Assembly (NCBI GenBank): GCA_036160575.1
Contig: JAYYDT010000015.1
Span: forward strand, 1-47,124
DNA from: TMED26 sp002694075
Lineage (GTDB): Bacteria; Pseudomonadota; Alphaproteobacteria; Thalassobaculales; Thalassobaculaceae
Length of the DNA stretch: 47,124 bases
Reading direction: 5' to 3'
Below, piece by piece: positions 17,233-25,277 of this stretch; position 1 is the stretch's first letter, and each line of letters begins with the position of its first letter. The notes beneath the pieces are model-generated. The model worked only from the letters and a program-made list of their open reading frames with translations, searched no databases and had not been told where the DNA came from. The position numbers and the translations under genes were made by a program.

Positions 17233-17409
17233 CCTCGTCTCCTCGAAGCCGCCAGCGGTCCCGGCGCGGCCGCGACCCCTCTGCCCACGGTCGCGCGGAC
17301 CCTACAGTGTAACGCCCCCGCTGTCATCAGCGCCCCGCCGTGATTGACGGTTGCAATCGAGGTGCGACCGCTTACATTTCCAAAACATAAACCACATCGG
17401 GTCGTCATC

Positions 17410-17742
17410 ATGGAACGCATCTTCAATGTGACCGCCAACGCCGCCCGCCGGATCGAAACCTTGATCGCCGCGGAAGGCCAGGACGGCGCGCGCATGCGTG
17501 TCGAGGTTTTGGGCGGCGGCTGTTCCGGCTTTCAATATCAGTTCAAATTCGACGACTCGACGGCCGATGACGACCACATCTTCGCCGCCAATGGCGTCGA
17601 AGTGATCGTTGACGACGTGTCGCTGGATTTGTTGAACGGCGCCGAACTTGACTATGTCGAGGAACTGATCGGCGCCTATTTTCAGGTCAACAATCCCAAC
17701 GCCGCTTCGTCCTGCGGCTGCGGCACTTCCTTTTCAATCTAA
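17410..17742 (+). CDS. erpA: Iron-sulfur cluster insertion protein ErpA (A-type carrier)
   Basis: 110 aa, usual length. The three cluster-binding Cys are present: one in VLGGGCSGFQYQF and two in the C-terminal SSCGCGTSFSI. It accepts Fe-S clusters from the scaffold and passes them to apo-enzymes. The start ATG 17410 (MERIFNVTANAARRI) fits the family; an upstream in-frame codon at 17344 does not. The gene stands alone on the plus strand, divergent from dgt. A weak 6-bp hairpin (AAGCGG/CCGCTT, 17741-17756) followed by TAAA begins at its stop codon. Confidence 0.95.
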   Translation: MERIFNVTANAARRIETLIAAEGQDGARMRVEVLGGGCSGFQYQFKFDDSTADDDHIFAANGVEVIVDDVSLDLLNGAELDYVEELIGAYFQVNNPNAASSCGCGTSFSI

Positions 17743-17768
17743 GCGGCTTCCCGCTTTAAACGGCACGC

Positions 17769-19214
17769 TTAAACGACGTACGCTCCGTCGCCGCTGGTCA
17801 CCGATTTCCAATCGATGAATTCGTGGAAGCCAAAAGCGCCGTTCTCGCGCCCGTTGCCGGATTGCTTGGCGCCGCCGAAGGGCACGTCGACATCCGGATA
17901 GCCGCCGTTGACCGAAATCAAGCCGGCGCGTAACTGACGGGTGACGCGCGCCGCGCGCAGACCGTCGCCGGTGTGTAGGTAAGCGGCCAGACCGTAAGGC
18001 GTGTCATTGGCCAAAGCGACCGCCGCCGCCTCATCGGCGACCGACATGATGGCGAGGACCGGCCCAAAGATTTCCTCGCGCGCCAGGGTCATGTCTGGCG
18101 TCACATCGGCGAAGACCGTTGGCCGCACGTAATAGCCGCGGTCCATGCCCGCCGGCCGGCCGGGGCCGCCGGCGACCAAGCGCGCGCCCTCGTCAAGGCC
18201 GGTTTGGATATAGTCTTGAATCCGCGCGAATTGGCGTCGGTTGACCACCGGTCCCAAATGATCGCCATCCGTCGCCGGATCGCCGACGCGGGTGGCCTCG
18301 GCCTCGGCGGCGGCGCGCACGACCACCTGGTCATAAATCGACCGCTCGGCCAGGAGACGGGTCGGCGCGTCGCAAGTTTGGCCGCTATTGGCGAAACAGG
18401 CCGCCACGCTCCATCGCACGGCAGCGGCGACATCGGCGTCGGCGAAAATCAAATTGGGGGATTTGCCGCCCAATTCCAGGGCCACGCGCTTAATCGTCGG
18501 GGCCGCCGCGATGCTGATCGCGGTGCCGGCGCGCGCCGATCCGGTGAACGACACCAAATCGACCTGGGGATGGGCGGCCAACGCGCCGCCGGCGCCCGCG
18601 CCATCGCCCTGGACCAGATTGAAAACCCCGGCCGGCACACCGGCGGCATCGATCACCTCGGCGAAAAGATGGGCCGATAGCGGGGCGAATTCGCTGGGTT
18701 TCAAGACACAGGTGCAGCCCGTCGCCAACGCCGGCGCGACCTTGGCGATGACCTGGTTGATCGGCCAATTCCAGGGCGTGATCAGGGCCGCGACACCGAC
18801 CGGCTCGGCCAGAATTTGACTGCCGCCGCGCGGTGACGGGGCGGCGAACGGGAAATCCGCCATCGCCTCCAGCGTCGCGTCGATGTGCTGGCTGCCGGTG
18901 GGCGCTTGTTGGGCGCGGGAAAAGCGCATGGGCGTGCCCATTTCGCGCCGCATGGCGACCGCGAATTCCTCGCGGCGCGCTTCATAGGCGGTGCGCAATC
19001 GCTCCAGCACCGCCATCCGCTCGGCGGGGGTCGACAAAGACCAGCTTGGAAAAGCGGCGCGGGCGGCGGCGACCGCCCGGTCGACATCGGCGCGGCCGCC
19101 CAGGCTAATGGTTTCGATGACTGTTTCATGGGCCGGGTCGATGACCTCAAAGGCCGTGCCGTCCACCGGATCGACCCAGGCGCCGTCGATATAAAATTGC
19201 CGCAAACGGTCCAT
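17769..19214 (-). CDS. NAD(P)-dependent aldehyde dehydrogenase family protein
   Basis: 481 aa. All ALDH landmarks are present: ITPWNWPINQVIAKVAPALATGCTCVLKPSE (cofactor fold, split here over two motifs), FTGSARAGTAI, general-base Glu in LELGGKSPN, nucleophile Cys281 in NSGQTCDAP, and EEIFGPVLAIM near the end. It oxidises an aldehyde to the acid. The sequence resembles broad-range ALDH1/aldedh types, and the substrate is not determinable. ATG 19214 follows GGGGAGG. It converges on erpA, and the next gene upstream is the chemoreceptor. Confidence 0.94.
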   Translation of the reverse strand: MDRLRQFYIDGAWVDPVDGTAFEVIDPAHETVIETISLGGRADVDRAVAAARAAFPSWSLSTPAERMAVLERLRTAYEARREEFAVAMRREMGTPMRFSRAQQAPTGSQHIDATLEAMADFPFAAPSPRGGSQILAEPVGVAALITPWNWPINQVIAKVAPALATGCTCVLKPSEFAPLSAHLFAEVIDAAGVPAGVFNLVQGDGAGAGGALAAHPQVDLVSFTGSARAGTAISIAAAPTIKRVALELGGKSPNLIFADADVAAAVRWSVAACFANSGQTCDAPTRLLAERSIYDQVVVRAAAEAEATRVGDPATDGDHLGPVVNRRQFARIQDYIQTGLDEGARLVAGGPGRPAGMDRGYYVRPTVFADVTPDMTLAREEIFGPVLAIMSVADEAAAVALANDTPYGLAAYLHTGDGLRAARVTRQLRAGLISVNGGYPDVDVPFGGAKQSGNGRENGAFGFHEFIDWKSVTSGDGAYVV

Positions 19215-19312
19215 CGCCGCCTCCCCTCGCTGTCCGGCCTACTTGCCAGGGACGGCGCCGCCGGGTCAATGCTTGTCGCGGGAAAGGAGACGCCGGCGAC
19301 GCCAGCGGCCGG

Positions 19313-20827
19313 CTACAGGCTACGCAGTTCGGCCAGAAACCCCTCGACCTCATTGGCCAGGCCCTCACTGTCGGCGGACAGCCGGTTGGCGGCCTTCAGC
19401 AAAATTTCCGCCGATTGGCCGGTGGCCTGCGACACCTCGGTCACACCGGCGATATTGCCGGTCACCTCGGCGGTCGCCGTGGACTGCTTTTTCACCGCCG
19501 AGTCAATGGCGCCGGCGATCGCGCTAAGCTCATTGATAGTGCCGTTGATATCGCTGATGCTGTCGACCGTCTCACGGGTCGCCGCTTGCATTTCCTTGAC
19601 CTGGGCGCCGATGCCTTCGGTCGCGGTGGCGGTTTGCCGGGCCAGATTTTTCACCTCCGAGGCGACCACCGCGAAACCCTTTCCGGCGTCGCCGGCGCGG
19701 GCCGCCTCAATCGTCGCGTTGAGCGCCAGCAAATTGGTTTGCTCGGCGATATTGTTGATCAAACTGACGACGGTGCCGATTTGCTCGGCCGCCTGGGCCA
19801 AAGCGGTGATCCGATCGGTGCCTTCGCGGGCGATGGCGACGGCGGCGTCCCGTTGCGCGGCCGAGCGCTCAACCTGGGTCGAAATCTCGTCAATCGTCTG
19901 TATCAGCGATTGGGCCGAGGTGGCCAGGGCCGTGGACTGGTCGACCGTCGCCGCCGCCGCCGCCGATAAGGTCTCGGCGGTACCCTTCAGTTCGGTCGAC
20001 GCCACCGACACGGTGTCGACGACACCTTTCACCTCATTCTCGAATTGATCGGTGATGGCGATCTGCTTGGTGATCACCGACCAACTCACCATCATGCCCA
20101 CATAGGCGCCGTTTTTATCCATCACCGCCGACGCCTTCAGCAGCAGCGTTTGGTCGCCGACGCGAATGCGCGCGCTGTGCGGCAGATTATTGGGATCCGA
20201 CAACAACGCTCGTTGGTGCTCGGGGTGTTTATGGAAAACGTCGATACTGGTGCCGACCAGATTTTCCGGGTCGACCGGCAGGAATGCCCGCAAATCCTTA
20301 AGATTCTCGATGGTCGTGCGGTTGGCGTAATTGATCACAAAGGTCTTGGGATCGGCCATCATCACGTTGATCGGCATCTCGTCCAGCATCTGCAAAAGGC
20401 TATCGGTGCGGGCCTCGCGCGCCACCCGCGCGGTTACAACCCGCCAGGTCACACAGGGCATGAGATAGCGCCCGTCGGGGTCGTGGATCGCTGACACCGT
20501 TAATTCGAGCGATTGCGCGCCCAAGGCGACGACCTCGCAATGGGGCAGTTTTTGCGGCTGTTCCATGATCCGCGACAAGGTCCCCGGACGGGGGTGAAAA
20601 ATATCAACCGAGGTGCCGCAGAGTTCGTCGGCGGCGATGCCCAAATCGTCGGCGATGCGCGCCGCCGTCTCGCGCGCCACCCGGTTCGCGAAGGTGACGC
20701 GATGATCGATCGGGTCGCAGAGCATGGTCGCCACCGGCATCTGCTCAAGCGCCTCGGAAGCGAGGCGGGAGTCCTTATGCGGCAAAGCGTGGCCGTGGCG
20801 CGTGGATGATTGAAACAGTTGCAGCAT
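19313..20827 (-). CDS. Soluble methyl-accepting chemotaxis-type receptor with two PAS-like domains
   Basis: 504 aa without any membrane helix. Two related PAS-type sensory modules (about 25-135 and 145-260) each contain a DxFHxxP motif and end in V(T/S)W(R/S)V. The receptor signalling domain (about 270-504) has the hairpin tip NNIAEQTNLLALNATIEAARAGDAGKGFAVVASEVKNLA, here divided by the tip Glu. This is a cytoplasmic receptor that would signal to a CheA kinase. No che genes are in the window. The start is ATG 20827. A perfect palindrome lies 88-111 bp upstream. Confidence 0.92.
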   Translation of the reverse strand: MLQLFQSSTRHGHALPHKDSRLASEALEQMPVATMLCDPIDHRVTFANRVARETAARIADDLGIAADELCGTSVDIFHPRPGTLSRIMEQPQKLPHCEVVALGAQSLELTVSAIHDPDGRYLMPCVTWRVVTARVAREARTDSLLQMLDEMPINVMMADPKTFVINYANRTTIENLKDLRAFLPVDPENLVGTSIDVFHKHPEHQRALLSDPNNLPHSARIRVGDQTLLLKASAVMDKNGAYVGMMVSWSVITKQIAITDQFENEVKGVVDTVSVASTELKGTAETLSAAAAATVDQSTALATSAQSLIQTIDEISTQVERSAAQRDAAVAIAREGTDRITALAQAAEQIGTVVSLINNIAEQTNLLALNATIEAARAGDAGKGFAVVASEVKNLARQTATATEGIGAQVKEMQAATRETVDSISDINGTINELSAIAGAIDSAVKKQSTATAEVTGNIAGVTEVSQATGQSAEILLKAANRLSADSEGLANEVEGFLAELRSL

Positions 20828-20914
20828 CAGTTCCTATCCCTATGCCGTCTTTTTGTATGTACTTTGTATCGGCTGAATTTGGTAATGTTTATGTATTTTT
20901 GCAAGAAGATATTA

Positions 20915-20938
20915 AATATAGTCTAAATAGACTATATT
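20915..20938. promoter_or_regulatory. Perfect inverted repeat between divergent chemoreceptor and dioxygenase genes
   Basis: AATATAGTCTA (20915-20925) and TAGACTATATT (20928-20938): 11-bp perfect arms separated by AA, within an AT-rich stretch (20860-20945). It has no trailing T-run and sits in the divergent 214-bp gap, so an operator for a dimeric regulator is more likely than a terminator. Confidence 0.5.
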
Positions 20939-21041
20939 CACTTAAACCTTGTGGCTTTCTTTGGCTTCCCGGCGTCCGCCGCCCGGGCCTTTCGCGCGCG
21001 GGACGCTGGACGTCGCCGGCGCATTGGCGCACAGTAGGGAC

Positions 21042-22088
21042 ATGGCAGAGAACATTGAAATCACCGGCGCGCCCCGCGCCGTTGACGAACCCTCGGTCTG
21101 GTCGACCGCCGATTTGGCCGCCGACCGAAGCTGGGAATACCACCTATCGGCCGGCCACCGGGCCGAATTGGACGCCGCCGTGACCGCCGTGACCGGCGCC
21201 GATGGGACCGTGCGGCCGGGCTTCACGCGCGACGATTTCGTCCTTCCCACCCTGGCCGCCACGCTTGACGACATTTATCGCCAATTGAAAGACGGCCGCG
21301 GCTTCGCGGTCCTGCGCGGGTTGGACATCAGCGACCGCGGCCAGGACCGGATGGCCGCCTTGTTGTGGGGGCTTGGCTGTTATCTCGGCCAGGGCATTGT
21401 CCAAAATAAGCACGGCGACCTGATCGGTGAGGTGAAGGACCATGGCGAAGTGGCGCCCGGCGCGGATCCCTACTTGGTCGGCGTGCGCGGCTATCGCACC
21501 ACCGTCGCCCTGCCGCCGCACACCGATAGCTGTGACGTGGTCGGCTTATTATGCATGCGCGCGGCCAAGGCCGGCGGCGCCAGTTCAGTGGTCAGCGCGA
21601 CCGCGCTCTATAACGAGATCGTCGCCACCCGTCCGGATTTGATCGCCCCGTTGACGGAGGGGTTTTTCATCGACCTGGTCGGCAAAGGCACCGCCGACGA
21701 CCAATTGAGCTTCGCCGCCATACCGGTGTTCAGCCATTTCGGCGGCAAGCTGTCCTGTCGTTTCAACAAGCAACAAATTGAATTGGGCGCAGAGAAATCG
21801 GGCCGCCCGCTGACGGCGGCGCGCCAAGAAGCCATCGACCTGGTTCGGCGCCTGTCGTTGGACCCGCGGTTTTGTCTGCCTATCGACCTCGCCCCGGGCG
21901 ACATCCAATTGCTGAACAATCGTGTCACCCTGCATGCCCGCGGCGCCTTCGAGGACCACGTCGATGACGCCCGGAAGCGGTTGATGCTGCGCCTTTGGCT
22001 GACACAGCCGGACATCCGGCCGCTCACCGACGCGATGGCCGATCAACTCAACACCGGGCCGCGCGGCGCCGTCTTGGCGCGGGCTTAG
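21042..22088 (+). CDS. TauD/TfdA-family Fe(II)/2-oxoglutarate dioxygenase
   Basis: 348 aa. The iron facial triad is visible: H160 and D162 (LPPHTDSCDVVG) and H298 (NNRVTLHARGAFED). The final Arg-rich RLMLRLWL supplies the 2-oxoglutarate salt bridge. Such enzymes hydroxylate taurine, chlorophenoxy acids, betaines and similar substrates. This subfamily (long N-terminus, GLGCYLGQGIVQNKHGDLIGEVKD) is common in marine alphaproteobacteria and has no fixed substrate. ATG 21042 follows TAGGGAC. The open frame upstream to 20949 is not family-like. It is divergent from the chemoreceptor and convergent with greB. Confidence 0.88.
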   Translation: MAENIEITGAPRAVDEPSVWSTADLAADRSWEYHLSAGHRAELDAAVTAVTGADGTVRPGFTRDDFVLPTLAATLDDIYRQLKDGRGFAVLRGLDISDRGQDRMAALLWGLGCYLGQGIVQNKHGDLIGEVKDHGEVAPGADPYLVGVRGYRTTVALPPHTDSCDVVGLLCMRAAKAGGASSVVSATALYNEIVATRPDLIAPLTEGFFIDLVGKGTADDQLSFAAIPVFSHFGGKLSCRFNKQQIELGAEKSGRPLTAARQEAIDLVRRLSLDPRFCLPIDLAPGDIQLLNNRVTLHARGAFEDHVDDARKRLMLRLWLTQPDIRPLTDAMADQLNTGPRGAVLARA

Positions 22089-22111
22089 ACGCCAGCCGGC
22101 CGCGCGCCGGA

Positions 22112-22657
22112 TCAGGTATAGTCGATCGCCTCAATCTCCAGGCTTTCCATTCCGCCAGGCGCGCGCACTTCGACCAAGTCGCCGACTTCGGCCCGCATCA
22201 GCGCCCGGGCGATGGGCGCCACCCAACTGATTTCACCGTGTTCGTGACGCACCTCGTCGACGCCCACGATGCGCACCGTGCGGCGTGTGCCGGCGCCGGT
22301 CACATAGGTCACCGTGGCGCCAAAATAAACGCGGTCATGCTGGGTCTGCCGGCGCGGATCGACGACTTTGGCGCAGTCGATCCGCTTCATCAGATGGCGC
22401 AGGCGGCGGTCGATCTCACGCAAACGTTTTTTACCGTAAATGTAGTCGCCGTTTTCCGAACGGTCGCCATTGCCGGCGGCCCAGGAGACGATCTCAACCA
22501 CTTTCGGCCGCTCAACCCCGCGCAGATGTTTCAACTCATCCTGCAAACGGCTCAAGCCAGCCGGCGTGATGTAATTGGGCTGACCGCGCGGCAGGGTCGC
22601 CGCCGGGTCGGTCTCGGCCTCTTCAACATCGCTTTCCTTGGTGAAGGCTTTGCTCAT
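22112..22657 (-). CDS. greB: Transcription elongation factor GreB
   Basis: 181 aa, longer than E. coli GreB because of an N-terminal extension of about 25 residues. The coiled-coil domain has NYITPAGLSRLQDELKHL and the GreB signature NGDRSENGDYIYGKKRLREIDRR. Its tip acidic residues (DRSENGDY) carry the RNA-cleavage metal. The C-terminal FKBP-like domain (about 105-181) binds RNA polymerase. It rescues backtracked polymerase. It is convergent with the dioxygenase gene with 23 bp between, and divergent from the first TRAP operon. Confidence 0.95.
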   Translation of the reverse strand: MSKAFTKESDVEEAETDPAATLPRGQPNYITPAGLSRLQDELKHLRGVERPKVVEIVSWAAGNGDRSENGDYIYGKKRLREIDRRLRHLMKRIDCAKVVDPRRQTQHDRVYFGATVTYVTGAGTRRTVRIVGVDEVRHEHGEISWVAPIARALMRAEVGDLVEVRAPGGMESLEIEAIDYT

Positions 22658-23039
22658 CCCGCGGTCCCGTGTCCAACGCCTCAGTGTCGCGCCAAAGCGG
22701 CCGCGAAATCAAGCCGCCGAAAACCCAGGCACGCGTTATCCGCCTAAAATTTAGGCGGGTGGCGTGGGCTTCGCCTATTTCCACGGCAGTCTTTCTAAAG
22801 TTGAAAGATCGCGGTCTTGACAGCGGCCAACGTCTCGTTCACTAACCCTCTGAAGTATATGAATAATACTAGAATTTGCGGGGGCCGGCTAAATCGGCAT
22901 CCAATTTGCGACCAATTTTTTAACGAGATCGCGCGCGACAAACGCTGACATTCCGGCGAGGGCGCTATATTAGGTCGCCAATCCTGAGGACGTAGATCCC
23001 GGGGTGACCCATACAACCTCTTTCACAGGAGTTGATCTG
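22658..23039. other. 382-bp intergenic region between greB and the first TRAP operon
   Basis: Contains a perfect inverted repeat at 22740-22758. An AT-richer part (22790-22925) includes TTGACA at 22817-22822 with no good -10 partner at 17 bp. Near the TRAP start there is a possible weak promoter, CTGACA (22945-22950) and TATATT (22966-22971), with only 15 bp between. AGGAG at 23028-23032 is the ribosome binding site of the TRAP binding-protein gene. I see no gene here. Confidence 0.55.
22740..22758. promoter_or_regulatory. 19-bp perfect inverted repeat upstream of the first TRAP operon
   Basis: CCGCCTAAA-A-TTTAGGCGG: 9-bp arms around one central base. The loop is too short for a stable hairpin and no T-run follows, so an operator site is more likely than a terminator. 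It lies 83 bp before greB and about 280 bp before the TRAP binding-protein start. Confidence 0.4.
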
Positions 23040-24134
23040 ATGGAAAGAAGATCCTTTATCAAAGGCGCCGGCGCAGCCGCCGTTGGCGGTGCCGCCGCCA
23101 GCACGCTGGCCACCCCCGCCCTGGCCCAGCAACGGATCGAGATGGTGATCGTTTCGTCCTGGGGCCGCGATTTCCCCGGTCTTGGCACCGGCGCCCAGCG
23201 TCTGGCGCAAAAAATCCAAGACACGTCGGACGGCCGCATTCAAGTCCAATACTTCGCCGCCGGCGAGCGCGTCGGCGCCTTCGACGCCTTTGACGAAGTC
23301 GCCTCCGGCAACGCCCAAGCCTACCATTCCGCCGACTACTATTGGAAAGGCAAGCATCCGGCGTGGGCCTATTTCACCTCGGTGCCGTTCGGCTTGACCT
23401 GTAACGAGATGGCGTCCTGGATCCATCACATGGGCGGCCAGCAGTTGTGGGACAAACTGGCCGGCGAATACGGCCTGAAATGTCTGCCGTCGGGCAACAC
23501 CGGCGTGCAAATGGGTGGTTGGTTCAACAAGGAAATCAACTCCGCCGACGACCTCAAAGGTCTGAAAATGCGGATCCCGGGCCTTGGCGGCGACGTGATG
23601 GCCAAGCTGGGCGCCTCGCCGGTTTCGCTGCCGGGCGGCCAGATTTATGAAAACCTGGTATCCGGCGCGATCGAAGCGACCGAGTGGGTGGGTCCGTGGA
23701 ACGACTACGCGATGAAATTCTACGAAGCCGCTAAATACTACTACTACCCGGGTTTCCACGAGCCGGGCGGGTACAACTCGCTGGGTATGAACGCGTCATG
23801 GTGGGGCAGCCTGTCGAAAAGCGATCAAATGATCATCGAAGCCTGCGCCAGCCAAGCCAACGATTTGTCGTACTCGGAATACAACGCCAATAACGGTAAA
23901 TATCTGGCCAAGCTGATTAACGAGCATGGCGTCGTCGTGAAGGAATTCAACGACGATGTGTATGACGCCTTCGGCGAAGCCTCGGCGGAAGTCTTCGAAG
24001 AAACCAAAGCGCATAGCGCCTTGGCCGCCGAAGTGCACGAAAGCTTCGCCAAAGCGCGGGCCGACGTCGGCGGTTGGATGAAACTTTCCGAGAGCGCTTA
24101 TTACGCCCAGCGTAACCGCGTCCTCGGTCTGTAA
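23040..24134 (+). CDS. dctP: TRAP transporter substrate-binding protein, TakP-like (Tat signal)
   Basis: 364 aa periplasmic receptor of a TRAP transporter. The N-terminus MERRSFIKGAG is a twin-arginine signal, cleaved near ATPALAQ (about residue 30). The conserved carboxylate-binding Arg is R178 in GLKMRIPG. Q157 (GVQMGGW) and E215/W216 (ATEWVGPWND) match positions that in the TakP family form the cation/2-oxoacid site, as I recall it. The stretch EAAKYYYYPGFHEPG is typical of the TakP group. Ligand is probably a 2-oxo or hydroxy monocarboxylate, possibly with Na+ or Ca2+. ATG 23040 follows AGGAG. The permease genes follow, after two hairpins. Confidence 0.93.
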   Translation: MERRSFIKGAGAAAVGGAAASTLATPALAQQRIEMVIVSSWGRDFPGLGTGAQRLAQKIQDTSDGRIQVQYFAAGERVGAFDAFDEVASGNAQAYHSADYYWKGKHPAWAYFTSVPFGLTCNEMASWIHHMGGQQLWDKLAGEYGLKCLPSGNTGVQMGGWFNKEINSADDLKGLKMRIPGLGGDVMAKLGASPVSLPGGQIYENLVSGAIEATEWVGPWNDYAMKFYEAAKYYYYPGFHEPGGYNSLGMNASWWGSLSKSDQMIIEACASQANDLSYSEYNANNGKYLAKLINEHGVVVKEFNDDVYDAFGEASAEVFEETKAHSALAAEVHESFAKARADVGGWMKLSESAYYAQRNRVLGL

Positions 24135-24150
24135 TCACGAAACCCACAGA

Positions 24151-24189
24151 GGGGCCGGCGCCGAGCCGTTGACCGGCGGCGCCGGCCCC
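24151..24189 (+). terminator. Strong GC hairpin after the first dctP
   Basis: GGGGCCGGCGCC (24151-24162) pairs perfectly with GGCGCCGGCCCC (24178-24189) around a 15-base loop. It starts 17 bases after the dctP stop. It has no U-tract of its own but stands just before a second hairpin that has one. The likely role is protecting the dctP mRNA 3' end and reducing read-through into dctQM. Confidence 0.7.
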
Positions 24190-24192
24190 TTC

Positions 24193-24215
24193 CCGCCTTT
24201 GATGGCGGTGTTTTT
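24193..24215 (+). terminator. Intrinsic terminator/attenuator between dctP and dctQ
   Basis: CCGCC (24193-24197), loop TTTGAT, GGCGG (24204-24208), then TGTTTTT. The stem is short but has a U-run. It lies 21 bases before the dctQ start and together with the preceding hairpin would let the binding protein be made in excess over the permease. Confidence 0.55.
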
Positions 24216-24236
24216 GAGCGACGGCGAGTGACAGCC

Positions 24237-25256
24237 ATGTCTGCTGCGACAGAGGCGCGCCCCGCGATCATTTTTGGAACGCGCGGCGTGAGCTGGGTCC
24301 TTTTGGCCCTGACCGGGACTTTCCTGGTCTCCAATTATTTGACCTTTTGGCAAGGCTGGCCCGGCGCGTCAGCGGCCTTGGGCGCGCTTGGCCTGTTCGG
24401 TCTGTCGGCGCCCAAAGCCGGCGCGGGCGGCCTCGCCGGCGTGCAATTCGGTCTTCACGTGCTGGCCCTGGTTGTGCCCTGGCTATGGGTGGCCCGCACC
24501 CCGGCGCGCGGTCTGCGGGCCGACGCCGCCGCGACGATGGCGGTGGCGGTCTATCTGGTGCGCGCCGCTTTTTGGGCGATCCTGTTGATCGGCCTGGTCG
24601 ACATGGTCATTTCCTTCCTGCGCGTCGAAGGGCTGCTGGCCGATGTGTTTGGCGCCGATTTGGCCAAACAGCTGGGACGCTCGCGCTTCCGTGGGGCGGT
24701 TATCCACATGCCGTTGGCCGCCGTCGGCCTGGTCATCGCCGCTTTCGCCCGCCGCTCGCTCGGCTTTCACTGGCTGGCGCTGTTGGTGATGATCGCTGAG
24801 ATGGCGATTGTGCTCAGCCGCTTCGTGTTTTCCTACGAACAAGCCTTTCAAGGCGATTTGGTGCGCTTTTGGTACGCCGGCCTGTTCCTGTTCGCCAGCG
24901 CCCACACCTTGTTCGAGGACGGCCACGTGCGCGTCGACGTGCTGTACGCGCAATTCTCCGACCGGACCAAGGGCTTGGTCAACGCCATCGGCTGCCTGAC
25001 CCTGGGCCTACCCCTGTGCTGGCTGATTCTGGTCATCGGCTTCCTGGGCACCTCCAGCATCATCAGCGGCCCGCTGGTCAATTATGAGATCTCGCAATCC
25101 GGCTTCGGCATGTATGTGAAATACCTGATGGCCGGCTTCTTGGGCGTCTTCGCCGTCACCATGATGGTTCAATTCATCAGCTTCTTCCTGGAAAGCGTCG
25201 CCGATTGGCTGGACGAGCCGGGACGACGCGAACCGCCGCCGGCGGCGGCGCATTAA
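24237..25256 (+). CDS. dctQ: TRAP transporter small permease subunit DctQ, enlarged
   Basis: 339 aa from ATG 24237 (GTG 24228 is also open). About eight hydrophobic segments. The C-terminal half (about 165-330) holds the four-helix DctQ fold, with the EQAFQGDLVRFWYAGLFLFASAHTLFEDGHVRVDVLY stretch (two adjacent motifs) including the common HVRVD signature. The N-terminal half adds about four helices not found in ordinary DctQ proteins of 160-220 aa. It binds DctM and helps dock the binding protein. The spacing to dctM is 21 bp. Confidence 0.88.
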   Translation: MSAATEARPAIIFGTRGVSWVLLALTGTFLVSNYLTFWQGWPGASAALGALGLFGLSAPKAGAGGLAGVQFGLHVLALVVPWLWVARTPARGLRADAAATMAVAVYLVRAAFWAILLIGLVDMVISFLRVEGLLADVFGADLAKQLGRSRFRGAVIHMPLAAVGLVIAAFARRSLGFHWLALLVMIAEMAIVLSRFVFSYEQAFQGDLVRFWYAGLFLFASAHTLFEDGHVRVDVLYAQFSDRTKGLVNAIGCLTLGLPLCWLILVIGFLGTSSIISGPLVNYEISQSGFGMYVKYLMAGFLGVFAVTMMVQFISFFLESVADWLDEPGRREPPPAAAH

Positions 25257-25277
25257 CCGGCGGAACGGATTACGGCC

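Noticed and set aside
18885..20048. 387-codon plus-strand frame across the aldehyde dehydrogenase start and chemoreceptor
   Set aside because: Spans two minus-strand genes and their gap, with Ser/Ala-rich text and no motif.
24483..24953. 156-codon minus-strand frame rich in His and Gln inside dctQ
   Set aside because: Antisense to the membrane-protein frame; His/Gln-rich translation is the reverse reading of hydrophobic codons.
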